The notes under the pieces were generated by a model, which was not told the DNA's origin, did no database searches, and saw nothing but the letters and a program-made list of their open reading frames with translations. From Mycolicibacter senuensis (lineage in GTDB: Bacteria; Actinomycetota; Actinomycetes; Mycobacteriales; Mycobacteriaceae), in the NCBI RefSeq assembly GCF_002101885.1, contig NZ_LQPS01000039.1, positions 186,001 to 250,000 of the forward strand: DNA of 64,000 bases. The letters are read 5' to 3'. Positions 43,437 to 52,492 of the stretch are shown piece by piece. The position numbers and the translations under genes are program-made. Each line of letters opens with the position of its first letter. Position 1 is the first letter of the stretch.

Positions 43437-44162
43437 ATGGCCGCACGCAGGCGGGTGCTGCCCGGTGCGGTGGTCGTGTTGGTGGTGGCAGCCGTCATCG
43501 GGTGGGCCTGGTGGCAGCACAACGACTCGTCGCGTTCTTCCGGGCCGTCGCCGACCTGGACGCCATCCATGCCGAGCGCCGCGCCGTTGAACCCGGGTTA
43601 CGACGCCGCCCGCCGGATGCTCGACGGGTTGCCGGTCAAAGGCTGGGATCGGGCGCAGGACTTCAAGCGCTACCGGTTCGGTGAGCGTTGGAGCGACGAC
43701 GTCGATGTCGAATTCGGCCGCAACGGCTGCAACACCCGCGACGATATCCTGCGCCGTGACCTGGCGCAGGTCGAATTGCGCCGGGGCACCTGCCTGGTTC
43801 AGCGCGGCATCCTGCACGACCCGTATTCCGGGCAGACCATCCACTTCGTCCGGGGCCCCGGCACATCCGAGGCCGTGCAGGTCGACCATCTGGTTTCGCT
43901 GGCGGACGCCTGGTACAAGGGTGCGCGCGCCTGGGACGACGCGCGGCGTCGCGACTTCGCCAACGACCCGCGCAATCTGCTGGCGGTGAGCGCACAGGCC
44001 AACTTCGACAAGGCTTTCCGCGACGCCGCCGGCTGGCTGCCGGCGAACGCCGCGTTCGAATGCGAATTCGTAGCCCGTCAGGTCACCGTCAAAACCGACT
44101 ACCGACTCTGGGTCTCCGCGAACGAGAAGACCGCAATGCACCGGGTCCTGCGTCGCTGTTGA
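43437..44162 (+). CDS. Exported HNH-type nuclease (DUF1524/GmrSD C-terminal family)
   Basis: 241 residues. An uncleaved signal-anchor or signal peptide (VLPGAVVVLVVAAVIGWAWW) is followed by a Ser/Pro-rich linker and the HNH domain: QVDHLVSLADAW, FANDPRNLLAVSAQANFDKA. The DH and N-LL-V pattern matches the secreted HNH family common in actinobacteria. An N-terminal Cys pair (GCNTRDD, GTCLVQ) may form a disulfide. It probably cuts extracellular nucleic acid; substrate and purpose are unknown. It begins 2 nt after the glpK stop. Confidence 0.82.
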   Translation: MAARRRVLPGAVVVLVVAAVIGWAWWQHNDSSRSSGPSPTWTPSMPSAAPLNPGYDAARRMLDGLPVKGWDRAQDFKRYRFGERWSDDVDVEFGRNGCNTRDDILRRDLAQVELRRGTCLVQRGILHDPYSGQTIHFVRGPGTSEAVQVDHLVSLADAWYKGARAWDDARRRDFANDPRNLLAVSAQANFDKAFRDAAGWLPANAAFECEFVARQVTVKTDYRLWVSANEKTAMHRVLRRC

Positions 44163-44177
44163 GCCGGACCTCTGGCC

Positions 44178-44960
44178 TCAGTCGGTTTCGCCGAGGATGC
44201 CGTAGACCTCCTTGCGGGCGCCGTTGACGATGTCGACGATGCGCTGCTGCTGTTCGGCGGTGGCGGCCTGGCTGGCCTGTGCGACCGCGCCGAACAGCTG
44301 GCCGATCGCGGTGCGCAGCCGAAGCTGCCCCGGGTCGGCGCCGTCGGCGATCTCCTCCCACGGTGGGGTCTCGATCTCGTCGGCGACCGCGCGACCGTCC
44401 TCGGTCAACTCGAAAAGTCGCTTCTTGCCGTCGGTTTCGCTGCCGCTGATCAGGCCCTCGTCGACCAGCATCTGCAGCGTCGGGTACACCGAACCTGGGC
44501 TGGGGCGCCACAGTTGCTCGCTGCGTTCGGCGATCTGCTGGATGATCTCGTAGCCGTGCATCGGGCCCTCGGCCAGCAGCGCCAGGATGGCGAGCCGCAC
44601 GTCACCGCGCCGGCCGCGGTGGCCGCGCCGATGGCCGCGGCGCCCGGGCGGACCGAAGCCGAAACCGGGACCGCCGGGGCCGAATCCGGGGCCGAAGCCC
44701 GGGCCGAAACCGTGCCGGAAGTCGGGGCCGAAGCCCGCGCCTAAGCCCGGCCCGCCGGACTCGTGACCAGGGTGCAAGCCGAACGGCCCGCAGCGCTCGG
44801 CGCCGTCGTCGCGCAGTTGCCGGCGGAACTCGCGCCGGGCGTGCCGGCGCGCCGCGTGGGCGGCTCGGCGTTGATGCGGGGTGGCGCCGAATCCGAATCC
44901 GCCGGACTGCTCGGGGTCGTGCGTGAAGGGTCCGTCGGGCGGACCGAAGGGGACATTCAT
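44178..44960 (-). CDS. PadR-family transcriptional regulator with Gly/Phe-rich N-terminus
   Basis: 260 residues. The PadR winged helix is at about 118-195: DVRLAILALLAEGPMHGYEI, then SPGSVYPTLQMLVDEGLI and KRLFELTEDGRA. A C-terminal helix (AVAQASQAATAEQQQRIV) dimerises. The first ~115 residues are unusual: Arg/His-rich, then FGPGFGPGFGPGG repeats. GAGGTG precedes the ATG. A palindrome over the promoter at 45002-45028 suggests autoregulation. Such proteins are usually repressors released by a small ligand. Confidence 0.88.
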   Translation of the reverse strand: MNVPFGPPDGPFTHDPEQSGGFGFGATPHQRRAAHAARRHARREFRRQLRDDGAERCGPFGLHPGHESGGPGLGAGFGPDFRHGFGPGFGPGFGPGGPGFGFGPPGRRGHRRGHRGRRGDVRLAILALLAEGPMHGYEIIQQIAERSEQLWRPSPGSVYPTLQMLVDEGLISGSETDGKKRLFELTEDGRAVADEIETPPWEEIADGADPGQLRLRTAIGQLFGAVAQASQAATAEQQQRIVDIVNGARKEVYGILGETD

Positions 44961-45001
44961 AACTCACCTCTTGTGCTCTGGGGACCGGAAGCGTTCCTCG
45001 C

Positions 45002-45036
45002 TTCCGATACGCTAACGATATATCGGAACCTATCGG
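45002..45036 (-). promoter_or_regulatory. Operator-like palindrome upstream of padR gene
   Basis: TTCCGATA (45002-45009) and TATCGGAA (45021-45028) are inverted around 11 nt, with an inner palindrome CGATATATCG (45016-45025) and a further half-site CCTATCGG (45029-45036). The block lies 41-76 bp ahead of the PadR start codon, where RNA polymerase would bind, and is AT-rich against its surroundings. Confidence 0.6.
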
Positions 45037-45084
45037 GTGGCAAGTCGCTTAGGGGCTTTCCATCGGGAGTCTGCCGACAGGGGT

Positions 45085-45215
45085 GTGACGGGCGGCGCTG
45101 CCTATGACGCGCTGGTCGCGTCGGCGGCTCGAGAGCATGGTGTTGCGCTGGCCACCAGGGACGCCCGGGCGCGCTCCATCTACGAGGCGATGGGCTCACC
45201 GTCGAACAACTCTGA
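45085..45215 (+). pseudogene. Remnant of a VapC toxin (PIN domain C-terminus)
   Basis: The stretch coding [20 protein letters not shown] then [16 protein letters not shown] matches the C-terminal part of VapC PIN-domain ribonucleases, including the TRD motif. After EAMG the frame shifts by one base (GGG to GG) and the other frame continues LTVEQL and a stop at 45213-45215, a normal VapC end. The N-terminal two-thirds and any vapB antitoxin are gone. M. tuberculosis has vapC48 (Rv3697c) near glpK, so this may be its decayed relative. Confidence 0.65.
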
Positions 45216-45220
45216 TCGAG

Positions 45221-46051
45221 TCAGCGCGGCGGCGCGAACCCGCCCGGCCCCGTCGGCGGCCATGAGTCGGGAGCCGCGGTGAAATAGGGGATGGGTGGCC
45301 CGGCCTGGAGCCGGGCCAGCTCACGTTGATGGCGCTCGGCGAGCACCGCCGCCAGCACCAGTTCCGGCGGGGCATCCGGTGGCGGTGGCGGCGAGATGTG
45401 CGCGAGCACCTCACCGGAGATCCGGTAGGCCATCATCTGCCTGGTGTGCGGGTCGAGTTGTGCAGCGCGGCCGAGGAATTGCCTTGCCAACTCGGCTGAT
45501 TCGGATCGCAGCCCCGAGAGTTGCAGGCTGGACGCCCACCACGCCAGCCCGGGAGGCATCTGCGGTGGCGGCACCGCGGCCGGCCCGCGTTCACTGATCA
45601 CCATCGTGCCGGCGAAGATATCGCCCAGTCGTTTCCCGCGCGCCGACAGCAGGCTGGCGATCACCGCCGGGCTGCCGGTCAGCGCCCAGATCTCCACCAC
45701 GCCGGCCAGCGCCCGAAACAGCGCCTGCCGGAAGCGTTCCGGGCCGCCGTCGTCGGAGACCACCCGCAATCCCATCGCCATCTTGCCCAGCGACCGGCCC
45801 CGGGTGAGTGTCTCGATGGTGACCGGATAACCGACCAGGAGCACCACCGCGAAGATGATCATGATCGCGGCGGTCAGGGCGGCGTCGAAGCGGCCGAGGG
45901 TCATCGCCCACAGCACCATCGAACACACGTAGGCCACCATGACGACGGTGATGTCGATCAGCGCGCTGACCGCGCGCACCGGCAGCTGCGCGATCGGTAT
46001 GTCGAGAACGACGGCGTCGCCGGTCACCAGCTCGTGGCTGCGATTCGGCAT
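45221..46051 (-). CDS. RDD-family membrane protein (Rv3695 type)
   Basis: 276 residues. Three membrane helices in the N-terminal half with RDD-type motifs: [16 protein letters not shown] (the R and D of the family) and [15 protein letters not shown]. The C-terminal ~110 residues are cytoplasmic and helical, ending in a Pro-rich tail. Solute unknown; some RDD proteins are Na+/H+ antiporters or transporters. Start ATG at 46051. Divergent from the SpoIIM-like gene by 114 bp, and beside the MoxR cluster, an arrangement kept from M. tuberculosis. Confidence 0.84.
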   Translation of the reverse strand: MPNRSHELVTGDAVVLDIPIAQLPVRAVSALIDITVVMVAYVCSMVLWAMTLGRFDAALTAAIMIIFAVVLLVGYPVTIETLTRGRSLGKMAMGLRVVSDDGGPERFRQALFRALAGVVEIWALTGSPAVIASLLSARGKRLGDIFAGTMVISERGPAAVPPPQMPPGLAWWASSLQLSGLRSESAELARQFLGRAAQLDPHTRQMMAYRISGEVLAHISPPPPPDAPPELVLAAVLAERHQRELARLQAGPPIPYFTAAPDSWPPTGPGGFAPPR

Positions 46052-46165
46052 AGCGCAGACGCTACCCGCCGATCCGGCGCCGGCGGGGAACTCCGGGCTG
46101 TACCTATGGCGAGACCTGTCCCGCTCGGCTTCGCCGTGCTCGCAGTCCTCGCTACGCTCGACGGC

Positions 46166-47158
46166 GTGGATGTCGACGCCTTCGTGCTGACCCATGGCCC
46201 GGCCTGGGATCGGCTGGAGTCGCTGGTGAAGCATCGTCGCCGGCTCAACGGTGCCGAACTCGACGAGCTCGTGGAGCTCTACCAGCGGGTCTCCACCCAC
46301 CTGTCGGTGGTGCGCTCATCGTCGACGGATTCGGCACTCATCGGCCGGCTCTCCGGGTTGGTGGCGCGCTCGCGTGCCGCCGTCACCGGTGCGCACGCCC
46401 CGCTGGCCTCGGAGTTCGTCCGGTTCTGGACGGTGTCGTTTCCGGTGGTCGCCTACCGGGCCTGGCGGTGGTGGCTGGGCACGGCCGCGGCCTTCCTGGC
46501 CGTCGCGGTGGTCATCGCGGCCTGGGTGGCCGGCGACCCGGACGTGCAGGCGCTGATCGGCGCCCCCGCCGAGCTCGACCAACTGGTCAACCACGACTTC
46601 GCCTCGTACTACAGCGATCACCCGGCCGGGGCCTTCGCGCTGAAGGTCTGGGTGAACAACTCCTGGGTGGCCGCGCGCGCTATCGCGTTCTCCGTCCTAC
46701 TGGGGTTGCCGATCCCGGCGCTGCTGCTGGCCAACGCCGCCAACCTCGGTGTGGCACTCGGGTTGATGTTCGACGCCGGCAAAGGCGGCTTCATGCTCGG
46801 CCTGCTGGCCCCGCACGGCCTGCTGGAGCTGACCGCGGTGTTCCTGGCCGGCGCGGTCGGTATGCGGCTGGGCTGGATGGTGATCGCGCCGGGCGACCGG
46901 CCCCGCGGACAGGTGCTCGCCGAGCAGGGCCGTGCCGTCGTCGCGGTCGCCGTGGGGCTGGTCGCGGTGCTGGCGGTGGCCGGGTTGCTCGAGGCGATGG
47001 TGACGCCGTCGCCCTTGCCGACGTGGCTGCGGGTCGGTGTCGGGGTGCTGGCCGAGGCGGCGTTTCTGGCCTACGTGGTGCACTTCGGCCGCAAGGCCGT
47101 AGCCGCCGACGAGACCGGCGACATCGTCGACGCCCCCGACGTCGTCCCCACCGGCTGA
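46166..47158 (+). CDS. SpoIIM-like integral membrane protein (Rv3694c type)
   Basis: 330 residues. Stage II sporulation protein M family (DUF95): a cytoplasmic N-terminus with VDVDAFVLTHGPAWDRLE, then about six helices, with FALKVWVNNSWVAARA and LLAPHGLLELTAVFLAGAVG as family motifs. In this non-sporulating group it is found with RDD, DUF58 and MoxR genes and its task is unknown. GTG at 46166 is chosen: TACGCT lies 7 nt upstream, as for a leaderless mRNA, and the length equals that of Rv3694c. Confidence 0.86.
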   Translation: MDVDAFVLTHGPAWDRLESLVKHRRRLNGAELDELVELYQRVSTHLSVVRSSSTDSALIGRLSGLVARSRAAVTGAHAPLASEFVRFWTVSFPVVAYRAWRWWLGTAAAFLAVAVVIAAWVAGDPDVQALIGAPAELDQLVNHDFASYYSDHPAGAFALKVWVNNSWVAARAIAFSVLLGLPIPALLLANAANLGVALGLMFDAGKGGFMLGLLAPHGLLELTAVFLAGAVGMRLGWMVIAPGDRPRGQVLAEQGRAVVAVAVGLVAVLAVAGLLEAMVTPSPLPTWLRVGVGVLAEAAFLAYVVHFGRKAVAADETGDIVDAPDVVPTG

Positions 47159-47165
47159 TTCCCGC

Positions 47166-47223
47166 CGAGCAGACATGAAAGCCCCATTTTCGAGCGCAAT
47201 TTGGGGGTTTGCGCGACTGCTCG
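47166..47223. repeat. Intergenic hairpin between convergent genes
   Basis: CGAGCAG (47166-47172) and CTGCTCG (47217-47223) pair, with an inner GCCCCA/TGGGGG pairing, in the 79 bp between the SpoIIM-like and DUF58 stops. Likely a shared terminator. Similar elements recur between mycobacterial genes in my experience. Confidence 0.5.
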
Positions 47224-47237
47224 CCGACGAATGAGGA

Positions 47238-48557
47238 TCAGAGCCGTCCGGCGGCCTTCATCGCCAGATAGGCATCGGCCAGGGCCGGCGCCAGGTCATT
47301 CGGCCCGGCGTCGATGACCTGCACGCCGCTGCGGCGTAACGTGGCCGCCACCGTCTGCCGGTCGTTGCGGGAACGTTCGGCGGCGCCCGCGTCGTACACC
47401 GCGGCCGCGTCGGTGCGGCCCCGGGCCAGCCGGTCCACTCGGGGATCGGCCACCGCGGCCAGGATCACCTGGTATTCGGCGGCCAGTTTCGGCAACACCG
47501 GAAACAACCCTTCCTCCAGTGCGGAGGCGTTGAGGTCGGTCAACAACACCACCAGGTTGCCTCGGCGGGCGCGGCGGGCCAAGACCGAAACCATTGCCGC
47601 GGCATCGGATTCGACCAACGCCGGTTGCAGCGGCGCCATCGCGTCGACAAGCTGGGCGAACAGCCGGCTGCGGGCGGCGCCGAACACACCGGCGCGGGTC
47701 ACCTGGTCGTGGGCGAGCAGATCGACATGGTCGCCGGCGCGTAACGCCAACGCCGCCAACAACAGTGCGGCATCCATCGACCAGTCCAGCCGAGGCCAAC
47801 CCGCCGGGTCGCGGGCGGTCGGGTCGACCCCGATCCGGCCGGCCGCGGTGCGGCCGGTGTCCAGCACGATGACGACCCGCCGGTCCCGTTCCGGCCGCCA
47901 GGTCCGCACCACCACCTCGGAGCGCCGGGCGGTCGCGCGCCAGTCGATCGAACGCACATCGTCGCCGGCGACATACTCGCGCAGCGAGTCGAACTCGCTG
48001 CCCTGGCCGCGGACCAGCGCCGGCAGATTCCCGTCGATCTCCCGCAGCCGCGCCAACCGGGCCGGCAGGTGCTTGCGGGACAGAAACGGCGGCAACACCC
48101 GCACATGCCCCGGCACCCGCCGGGACCGCTGGCGGCCGGCCAGCCCCAGTGGCCCGACCGAGCGCAGCGTGACCCGCGCGGCGTGCTGGTCGCCCCGGCG
48201 AATCGGGCGCAGCTCGGTGAGCAGCCGACGCTCCTGCCCGGCCGGCAGCTCGAGCAGGTGGGCGCGCGGGTGGGCGCACGCACTGGGAGGCCAGGCGTCG
48301 CGCAGTTGCCCGCGGAACCGGCGGCCGTCGTTGACGACCGACAAAGTGGTCGCCACCGACTGGCCCAGCCGGGCGGCGCTGTCCATGCTCCGGGTGATCG
48401 CCAGCCTGGCCGGATCGGTCGCCAGCGCGATGTCGAGTGCCACCGCGGCGCCGAGCCCGGCCAGCAGCACGGTGAACGCCGTCGCCGGCCAGGGGGCCAG
48501 CGCGACGGGCAGGGCGCAGACCAGTGCGATCAGTGCGGCTCGACCGGTCAGGATCAC
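47238..48557 (-). CDS. DUF58 protein (Rv3693 type)
   Basis: 439 residues. Two hydrophobic helices at the N-terminus (ALIALVCALPVALAP and TAFTVLLAGLGAAVALDIAL), then the DUF58 signature EFDSLREYVAGDDVRSIDWRA at about residue 205 and a von Willebrand A-like domain (VVIVLDTGRTAAG; VVLLTDLNASA). Works with MoxR ATPases, probably as a membrane-bound partner in assembly of protein complexes. The GTG overlaps the moxR stop (GTGA). Confidence 0.87.
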   Translation of the reverse strand: MILTGRAALIALVCALPVALAPWPATAFTVLLAGLGAAVALDIALATDPARLAITRSMDSAARLGQSVATTLSVVNDGRRFRGQLRDAWPPSACAHPRAHLLELPAGQERRLLTELRPIRRGDQHAARVTLRSVGPLGLAGRQRSRRVPGHVRVLPPFLSRKHLPARLARLREIDGNLPALVRGQGSEFDSLREYVAGDDVRSIDWRATARRSEVVVRTWRPERDRRVVIVLDTGRTAAGRIGVDPTARDPAGWPRLDWSMDAALLLAALALRAGDHVDLLAHDQVTRAGVFGAARSRLFAQLVDAMAPLQPALVESDAAAMVSVLARRARRGNLVVLLTDLNASALEEGLFPVLPKLAAEYQVILAAVADPRVDRLARGRTDAAAVYDAGAAERSRNDRQTVAATLRRSGVQVIDAGPNDLAPALADAYLAMKAAGRL

Positions 48558-49531
48558 CAGCGCGGCACCGGAACCGAGGCCAGGATGCCGTCGAGCACGC
48601 CGTCGGCGCTGGCGCCTTCGAGTTCGGCCTCCGGGCGCAACACCACCCGGTGCCGCAGTGTCGCCGGGGCCATCGCCTTGACGTCGTCGGGTGTCACATA
48701 GTTGCGCCCGGACAGCCACGCCCACGACCGCGAGGTGGCCAGCAGTGCGGTCGCGCCGCGCGGCGAGACGCCCAGCTGCAACGCCGGCGAGTGCCGGGTC
48801 GCCGCGACCACGTCGACGATGTATCCCAGCACCTGGTCGGCGACCAGAACCTGGCGCACCGCGGCGCGGCCGGCCGCCAGATCCGCGGCGCCGGCCACCG
48901 GAGCGACCGCGGACAGGTCGTGCGGGTCGAATCCCCGAGCGTGCCGGGACAAGATGTCGATCTCGGCCTCCCGCCCCGGCAGCGGGACGGTCAGCTTGAG
49001 CAGGAAACGGTCGAGCTGCGCCTCGGGCAACCGGTAGGTGCCCTCGTACTCGATCGGGTTGGCGGTGGCCGCCACCATGAACATTTCGGGTAGCGGTTTG
49101 GCTGCCCCGTCCACACTGACCTGCCCCTCCTCCATCGCTTCCAGCAGTGCCGCCTGGGTTTTCGGCGGGGTGCGGTTGATCTCGTCGGCCAGCAGCAAGT
49201 TGGTGAAGATGGGACCAGGGCGAAAGGCGAACTGTGCGGTGTGAGTGTCATAGATCAGCGAGCCGGTGATGTCGCCGGGCATCAGGTCCGGAGTGAACTG
49301 GACCCGCTTGAAGTCCAGCCGCAACGCCGCGCTCAGCGTCCGGACCAGCAGCGTCTTGGCCACCCCGGGAACGCCTTCGAGCAGCACGTGGCCGCGGCAC
49401 AGCAGTGCGATCACCAGGCCGCTGACCACGGCGTCCTGGCCGACCACCACCTTGGCGACCTCGGTGCGCAACGCCAGCAGCGCCTCGCGCACCGCCGGGC
49501 CGGCGGGGGGATGCGGGGGAGTCTGTGTCAC
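48554..49531 (-). CDS. moxR: MoxR-family AAA+ ATPase (Rv3692 type)
   Basis: 325 residues. Walker A LEGVPGVAKTLLVRT (residue ~50), Walker B LLLADEINRTPPKTQAALLEAM, sensor 1 VAATANPIEYEGTYRLPEAQLDRF. A chaperone-like ATPase thought to act on a metal or complex-assembly task together with the VWA-type DUF58 protein. Start GTG at 49531 overlaps the DUF4350 stop by 4 nt, so the four genes DUF4129-DUF4350-moxR-DUF58 are translationally coupled. Confidence 0.92.
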   Translation of the reverse strand: MTQTPPHPPAGPAVREALLALRTEVAKVVVGQDAVVSGLVIALLCRGHVLLEGVPGVAKTLLVRTLSAALRLDFKRVQFTPDLMPGDITGSLIYDTHTAQFAFRPGPIFTNLLLADEINRTPPKTQAALLEAMEEGQVSVDGAAKPLPEMFMVAATANPIEYEGTYRLPEAQLDRFLLKLTVPLPGREAEIDILSRHARGFDPHDLSAVAPVAGAADLAAGRAAVRQVLVADQVLGYIVDVVAATRHSPALQLGVSPRGATALLATSRSWAWLSGRNYVTPDDVKAMAPATLRHRVVLRPEAELEGASADGVLDGILASVPVPRW

Positions 49532-50643
49532 GATTCGGTGACCTGCCTTTCGATGTCGTCGAGTGCGCGGGCAAGAGCTACCAGCGCGTCGTCGTTTTCC
49601 GGGTGCGGGCCGAACAGCAAGTGCCACAACCAGTCCGGAGGTGCTCCGGTGCGCTGGGCCACCGCGGCGACCAGTGCCGGGGGATCCGGTGCAGGGCCCA
49701 GGCCCAGGCCCAGTCGCGGGGCGAGCCGGCGCAGGGTCGCGGTGCGGAGCGCGGCGCCAGCCCGGTCGCGGGCCCGGCGGGACCGGTAGAGCCGGCCGAG
49801 GCCCTCGACGGTCTCGGAGGCGCGCACCACGACCGGCAGGGTTTCGGCGACCAGCGGACCGAGTCGGCGTCCCTTCCACAATGCGGCCAGCGTCAGCGCG
49901 ACGCACAGCTGCCAGACCAGCCAGCTCACGTTGCTCGGGATCAGCCCGAGAATCGTTGCACTCCCGGCTTTTCCGCCTTCGATATGTTGGGGTGCATACC
50001 AGATCAGGCGGTCCCGCGCGCCGGCCAGGTTCATCGCCAGCGCGGCGTTGCCGTCACGGGCCAGATCGGTGTTGGTCATGAAGGACGGGCTGCCGATCAC
50101 CGTGACGGTGCGGTCGTCGCTGCGGTAACGCACCAGCGCGCCGTTGTAACAGCTGCGTACTGACAGGTCGTCCGAGGCGACGTAGGTGGCGGTGGCGCCG
50201 AGGTCGACGGTCCCGGCCCGCTCGGCCTCGCGCAAGGTGCAGGCGGGCCGGCGGGTGAACGGGCTGGCCGGGCCGGACCGGATCCCGGGTGCCAGGGCCT
50301 TGCGCGCCCGGGCGCCGGGCGCCACCAGCAGCAGGTCGCCGGGAAGGCGGGCCAGCCGCTGCAAGTGGTCGTCGCCGACGATGCGCTGGGTCTCGGCGAC
50401 CAGCATCAGCGTGTCCGGTCGGGCCGCGCGGGTGACGTCGTCGAGGGTGCCGGCGATGACCACTTCGACGCCGTGGTCGCGCAGCAGCGCCACCACGGCG
50501 TGCGCGCCCTGTGGGCTGGTGGCGGCCGGGTCCATCCGGCCGCCCGGTCGGGGACTGCCCAGATAGGCGCCGACCGCCGACACGACCACGATCACGGTCA
50601 GGGCGAACGCGACCCACAGTCCTTTCCGTCGTATGGCCGTCAC
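49528..50643 (-). CDS. DUF4350 membrane protein (Rv3691 type)
   Basis: 371 residues. An N-terminal helix (LWVAFALTVIVVVSAVGAYL), an extracytoplasmic domain with the DUF4350 pattern (DPAATSPQGAHAVVALLRDHG, LVAETQRIVGDDHLQRL, VIGSPSFMTNTDLARDGNA), a second helix near 265 (WLVWQLCVALTLAALW) and a basic cytoplasmic tail. It resembles the sugar-binding-like domains of gliding-type operons. Function unknown. Both ends overlap neighbours by 4 nt. Confidence 0.84.
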   Translation of the reverse strand: MTAIRRKGLWVAFALTVIVVVSAVGAYLGSPRPGGRMDPAATSPQGAHAVVALLRDHGVEVVIAGTLDDVTRAARPDTLMLVAETQRIVGDDHLQRLARLPGDLLLVAPGARARKALAPGIRSGPASPFTRRPACTLREAERAGTVDLGATATYVASDDLSVRSCYNGALVRYRSDDRTVTVIGSPSFMTNTDLARDGNAALAMNLAGARDRLIWYAPQHIEGGKAGSATILGLIPSNVSWLVWQLCVALTLAALWKGRRLGPLVAETLPVVVRASETVEGLGRLYRSRRARDRAGAALRTATLRRLAPRLGLGLGPAPDPPALVAAVAQRTGAPPDWLWHLLFGPHPENDDALVALARALDDIERQVTES

Positions 50644-51248
50644 CGGTACTGCCGCCGCTGCGTCAGGGCGCAAACCTGCTCGTCCAGGTCGGCGACGAGG
50701 CGGTAGCCGTCCGGGGTGGCCGGCAACTCGCCGTAGCTGACATCGTTGAACGTCTCGGCGGCCCGCGCCAAGGCGTCCGCCAGGTCGGGCAGTGCGGCGC
50801 CGGCGTCGCGGGCCAGTTCGGTCGCGGTGCGCCCCGCAGCGGCATGGAGTACCCCGGTTTCCTCGAGTTCGCGTGCCACCGCCCGCAGGCGGTGCCGGAT
50901 CGCCTCGGCCCAATCTCCTGCGGCCGCACAGTGTTGCGCGGTTGCGCGGTGTTCGTCGGCGCTGCGCTGCACGGTGCCGAACAATCTCTGGTCGCCGCGG
51001 CCGTCGCGCAGCATGCGCCGGCCGACGGCGACCGCGGCCACCACCGCCGCCGCGAGCAGGATCAGCAGCACACTGATGGTGAACCACCCACCCGGCAGCT
51101 CTGCGCCCTTGCGGATCAGCCGCTGAACCAGTTCCTCGAGGAAGTCGATGAACTGCTGCTTCGGCGACGGCCGCGGATAGATCGGTTTGCTCAGCTCGCG
51201 TTCGGCGGCCTCCCGGGCGGCGTCGCGGTCGATGTCGATGGTGGGCAC
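50640..51248 (-). CDS. DUF4129 membrane protein (Rv3690 type)
   Basis: 202 residues. A cytoplasmic start (PTIDIDRDAAREAAERELSK), one membrane helix (WFTISVLLILLAAAVVAAVAVG), and a C-terminal DUF4129 domain with HRLRAVARELEETGVL and GRTATELA, a pattern shared with transglutaminase-linked DUF4129 proteins. Start GTG at 51248. First of the coupled chain; the membrane protein upstream ends 10 nt before it. Confidence 0.84.
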   Translation of the reverse strand: MPTIDIDRDAAREAAERELSKPIYPRPSPKQQFIDFLEELVQRLIRKGAELPGGWFTISVLLILLAAAVVAAVAVGRRMLRDGRGDQRLFGTVQRSADEHRATAQHCAAAGDWAEAIRHRLRAVARELEETGVLHAAAGRTATELARDAGAALPDLADALARAAETFNDVSYGELPATPDGYRLVADLDEQVCALTQRRQYR

Positions 51249-51258
51249 CCGGCGATCC

Positions 51259-52467
51259 TCACCCCGGCGGCCGGGTCAGCCACAGCTGGTCGGCCGGCCC
51301 GGCGGCATGGGGCCCGCTCGGCACGCCGGTGCGCAGCACCAGGTCGAACGCTTCGGAACGGATGCGGCGATCGGTGTACAGCAGCACCGCCACGCCGGCG
51401 GTGAAGGGCAGCACGATGATCTGGCCGATCGTCGCGCCTATCCGGGAGAATACGTCCAGCTGCGCCGACGTGGTCAAGGCGTCGGCGCCGTGGGTGACGG
51501 CCATCCCGATGATGTTGAACGGAAACGCCACCGCGCTGCTGACCAGCGAAGCGATCAGCGCGGTCAGGATCAGGATGCCCAGCACCCGCCAGAAACTGTT
51601 GCGCACCAGCGTGAACGACCGGCGCATCGCCTCGAACACCGGTTGGCGTTCCAGCACGATCACCGTCGGCGCGAACACCAGCACGGCGTAGCCGTAACCC
51701 AGCGCCGCGATCACTGCCAGCGCCAGCGGCAGCCCGACCAGCACCGCGGCGCCGGGCCCTCCGGCTCCGCCGGCCATCACGATGATGAACACGGCGAATC
51801 CGCACAGTACCGCCGCTGCCAGGCCGACCAGGGCGGTCAGGCCGATCAGCGCCGCAAAGCGGGTGCGGACGATGGCCCAGGCTTCCCCGACGGTGATCGG
51901 TGAGCCGAACACCGAACGTCCGACGACGGCGGTCAGCATGCCGGTGAGCACGATGGTGCCCAGCGCTGTCACGAGTCCCGCGCCGGCGAACGCGACCAGC
52001 CACGCCACCACGTCACCGCCGGAGATATCGCCGGCGGTCGACCCGCGATGCTCCGGCGCGACCGCCTTCAGCAGGCCGAACAGCGCGATCCCGCTGATGA
52101 TCTGGGTGGCCACCACGACGATCGCGGTCAGCCCGAGCACCACGGCCGGGTTGGCCCGGACGTAGCCGACCGCGCCGTTGTAGATGTCGGTCAGGCTGAG
52201 CGGGCGCAGCGGGATCACGCCCGGTTTGAGTTCGGGCTGCGGATATCCCGGTGGTGGCGGCCCGTAGCCCGGTGTGCCGTAGCCGGGTGGTGGGCCATAG
52301 CCCGGTGGTGGTGGGCCGTAACCCGGCGGTGGGCCGTAGCCGGGTGGTGGGCCGTAGCCGGGTGCTGGGCCATAGCCCGGTGGTGGTGGGCCGTAACCCG
52401 GCGGTGGGCCGTACCCGGGCGGGGGAAAGCCAGGGCCCGGGTATCCGGGCGGCGGCGGATTCACCAT
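51259..52467 (-). CDS. GDPD-associated membrane-domain protein with PPPGYG repeats
   Basis: 402 residues. Residues 1-75 are repeats of GYGPPP-type units. Then six membrane helices with the glycerophosphoryl diester phosphodiesterase membrane-domain pattern (LRPLSLTDIYNGAVGYVRANP, ITVGEAWAIVRTRFAAL, FEAMRRSFTLVRNSFWRVLG). No phosphodiesterase domain is present. Start ATG at 52467. Position matches Rv3689. Proline-tyrosine repeats may bind partners at the membrane face. Confidence 0.82.
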   Translation of the reverse strand: MVNPPPPGYPGPGFPPPGYGPPPGYGPPPPGYGPAPGYGPPPGYGPPPGYGPPPPGYGPPPGYGTPGYGPPPPGYPQPELKPGVIPLRPLSLTDIYNGAVGYVRANPAVVLGLTAIVVVATQIISGIALFGLLKAVAPEHRGSTAGDISGGDVVAWLVAFAGAGLVTALGTIVLTGMLTAVVGRSVFGSPITVGEAWAIVRTRFAALIGLTALVGLAAAVLCGFAVFIIVMAGGAGGPGAAVLVGLPLALAVIAALGYGYAVLVFAPTVIVLERQPVFEAMRRSFTLVRNSFWRVLGILILTALIASLVSSAVAFPFNIIGMAVTHGADALTTSAQLDVFSRIGATIGQIIVLPFTAGVAVLLYTDRRIRSEAFDLVLRTGVPSGPHAAGPADQLWLTRPPG

Positions 52468-52492
52468 GTGGCTGAGCGTAGCGTTATGCGGC

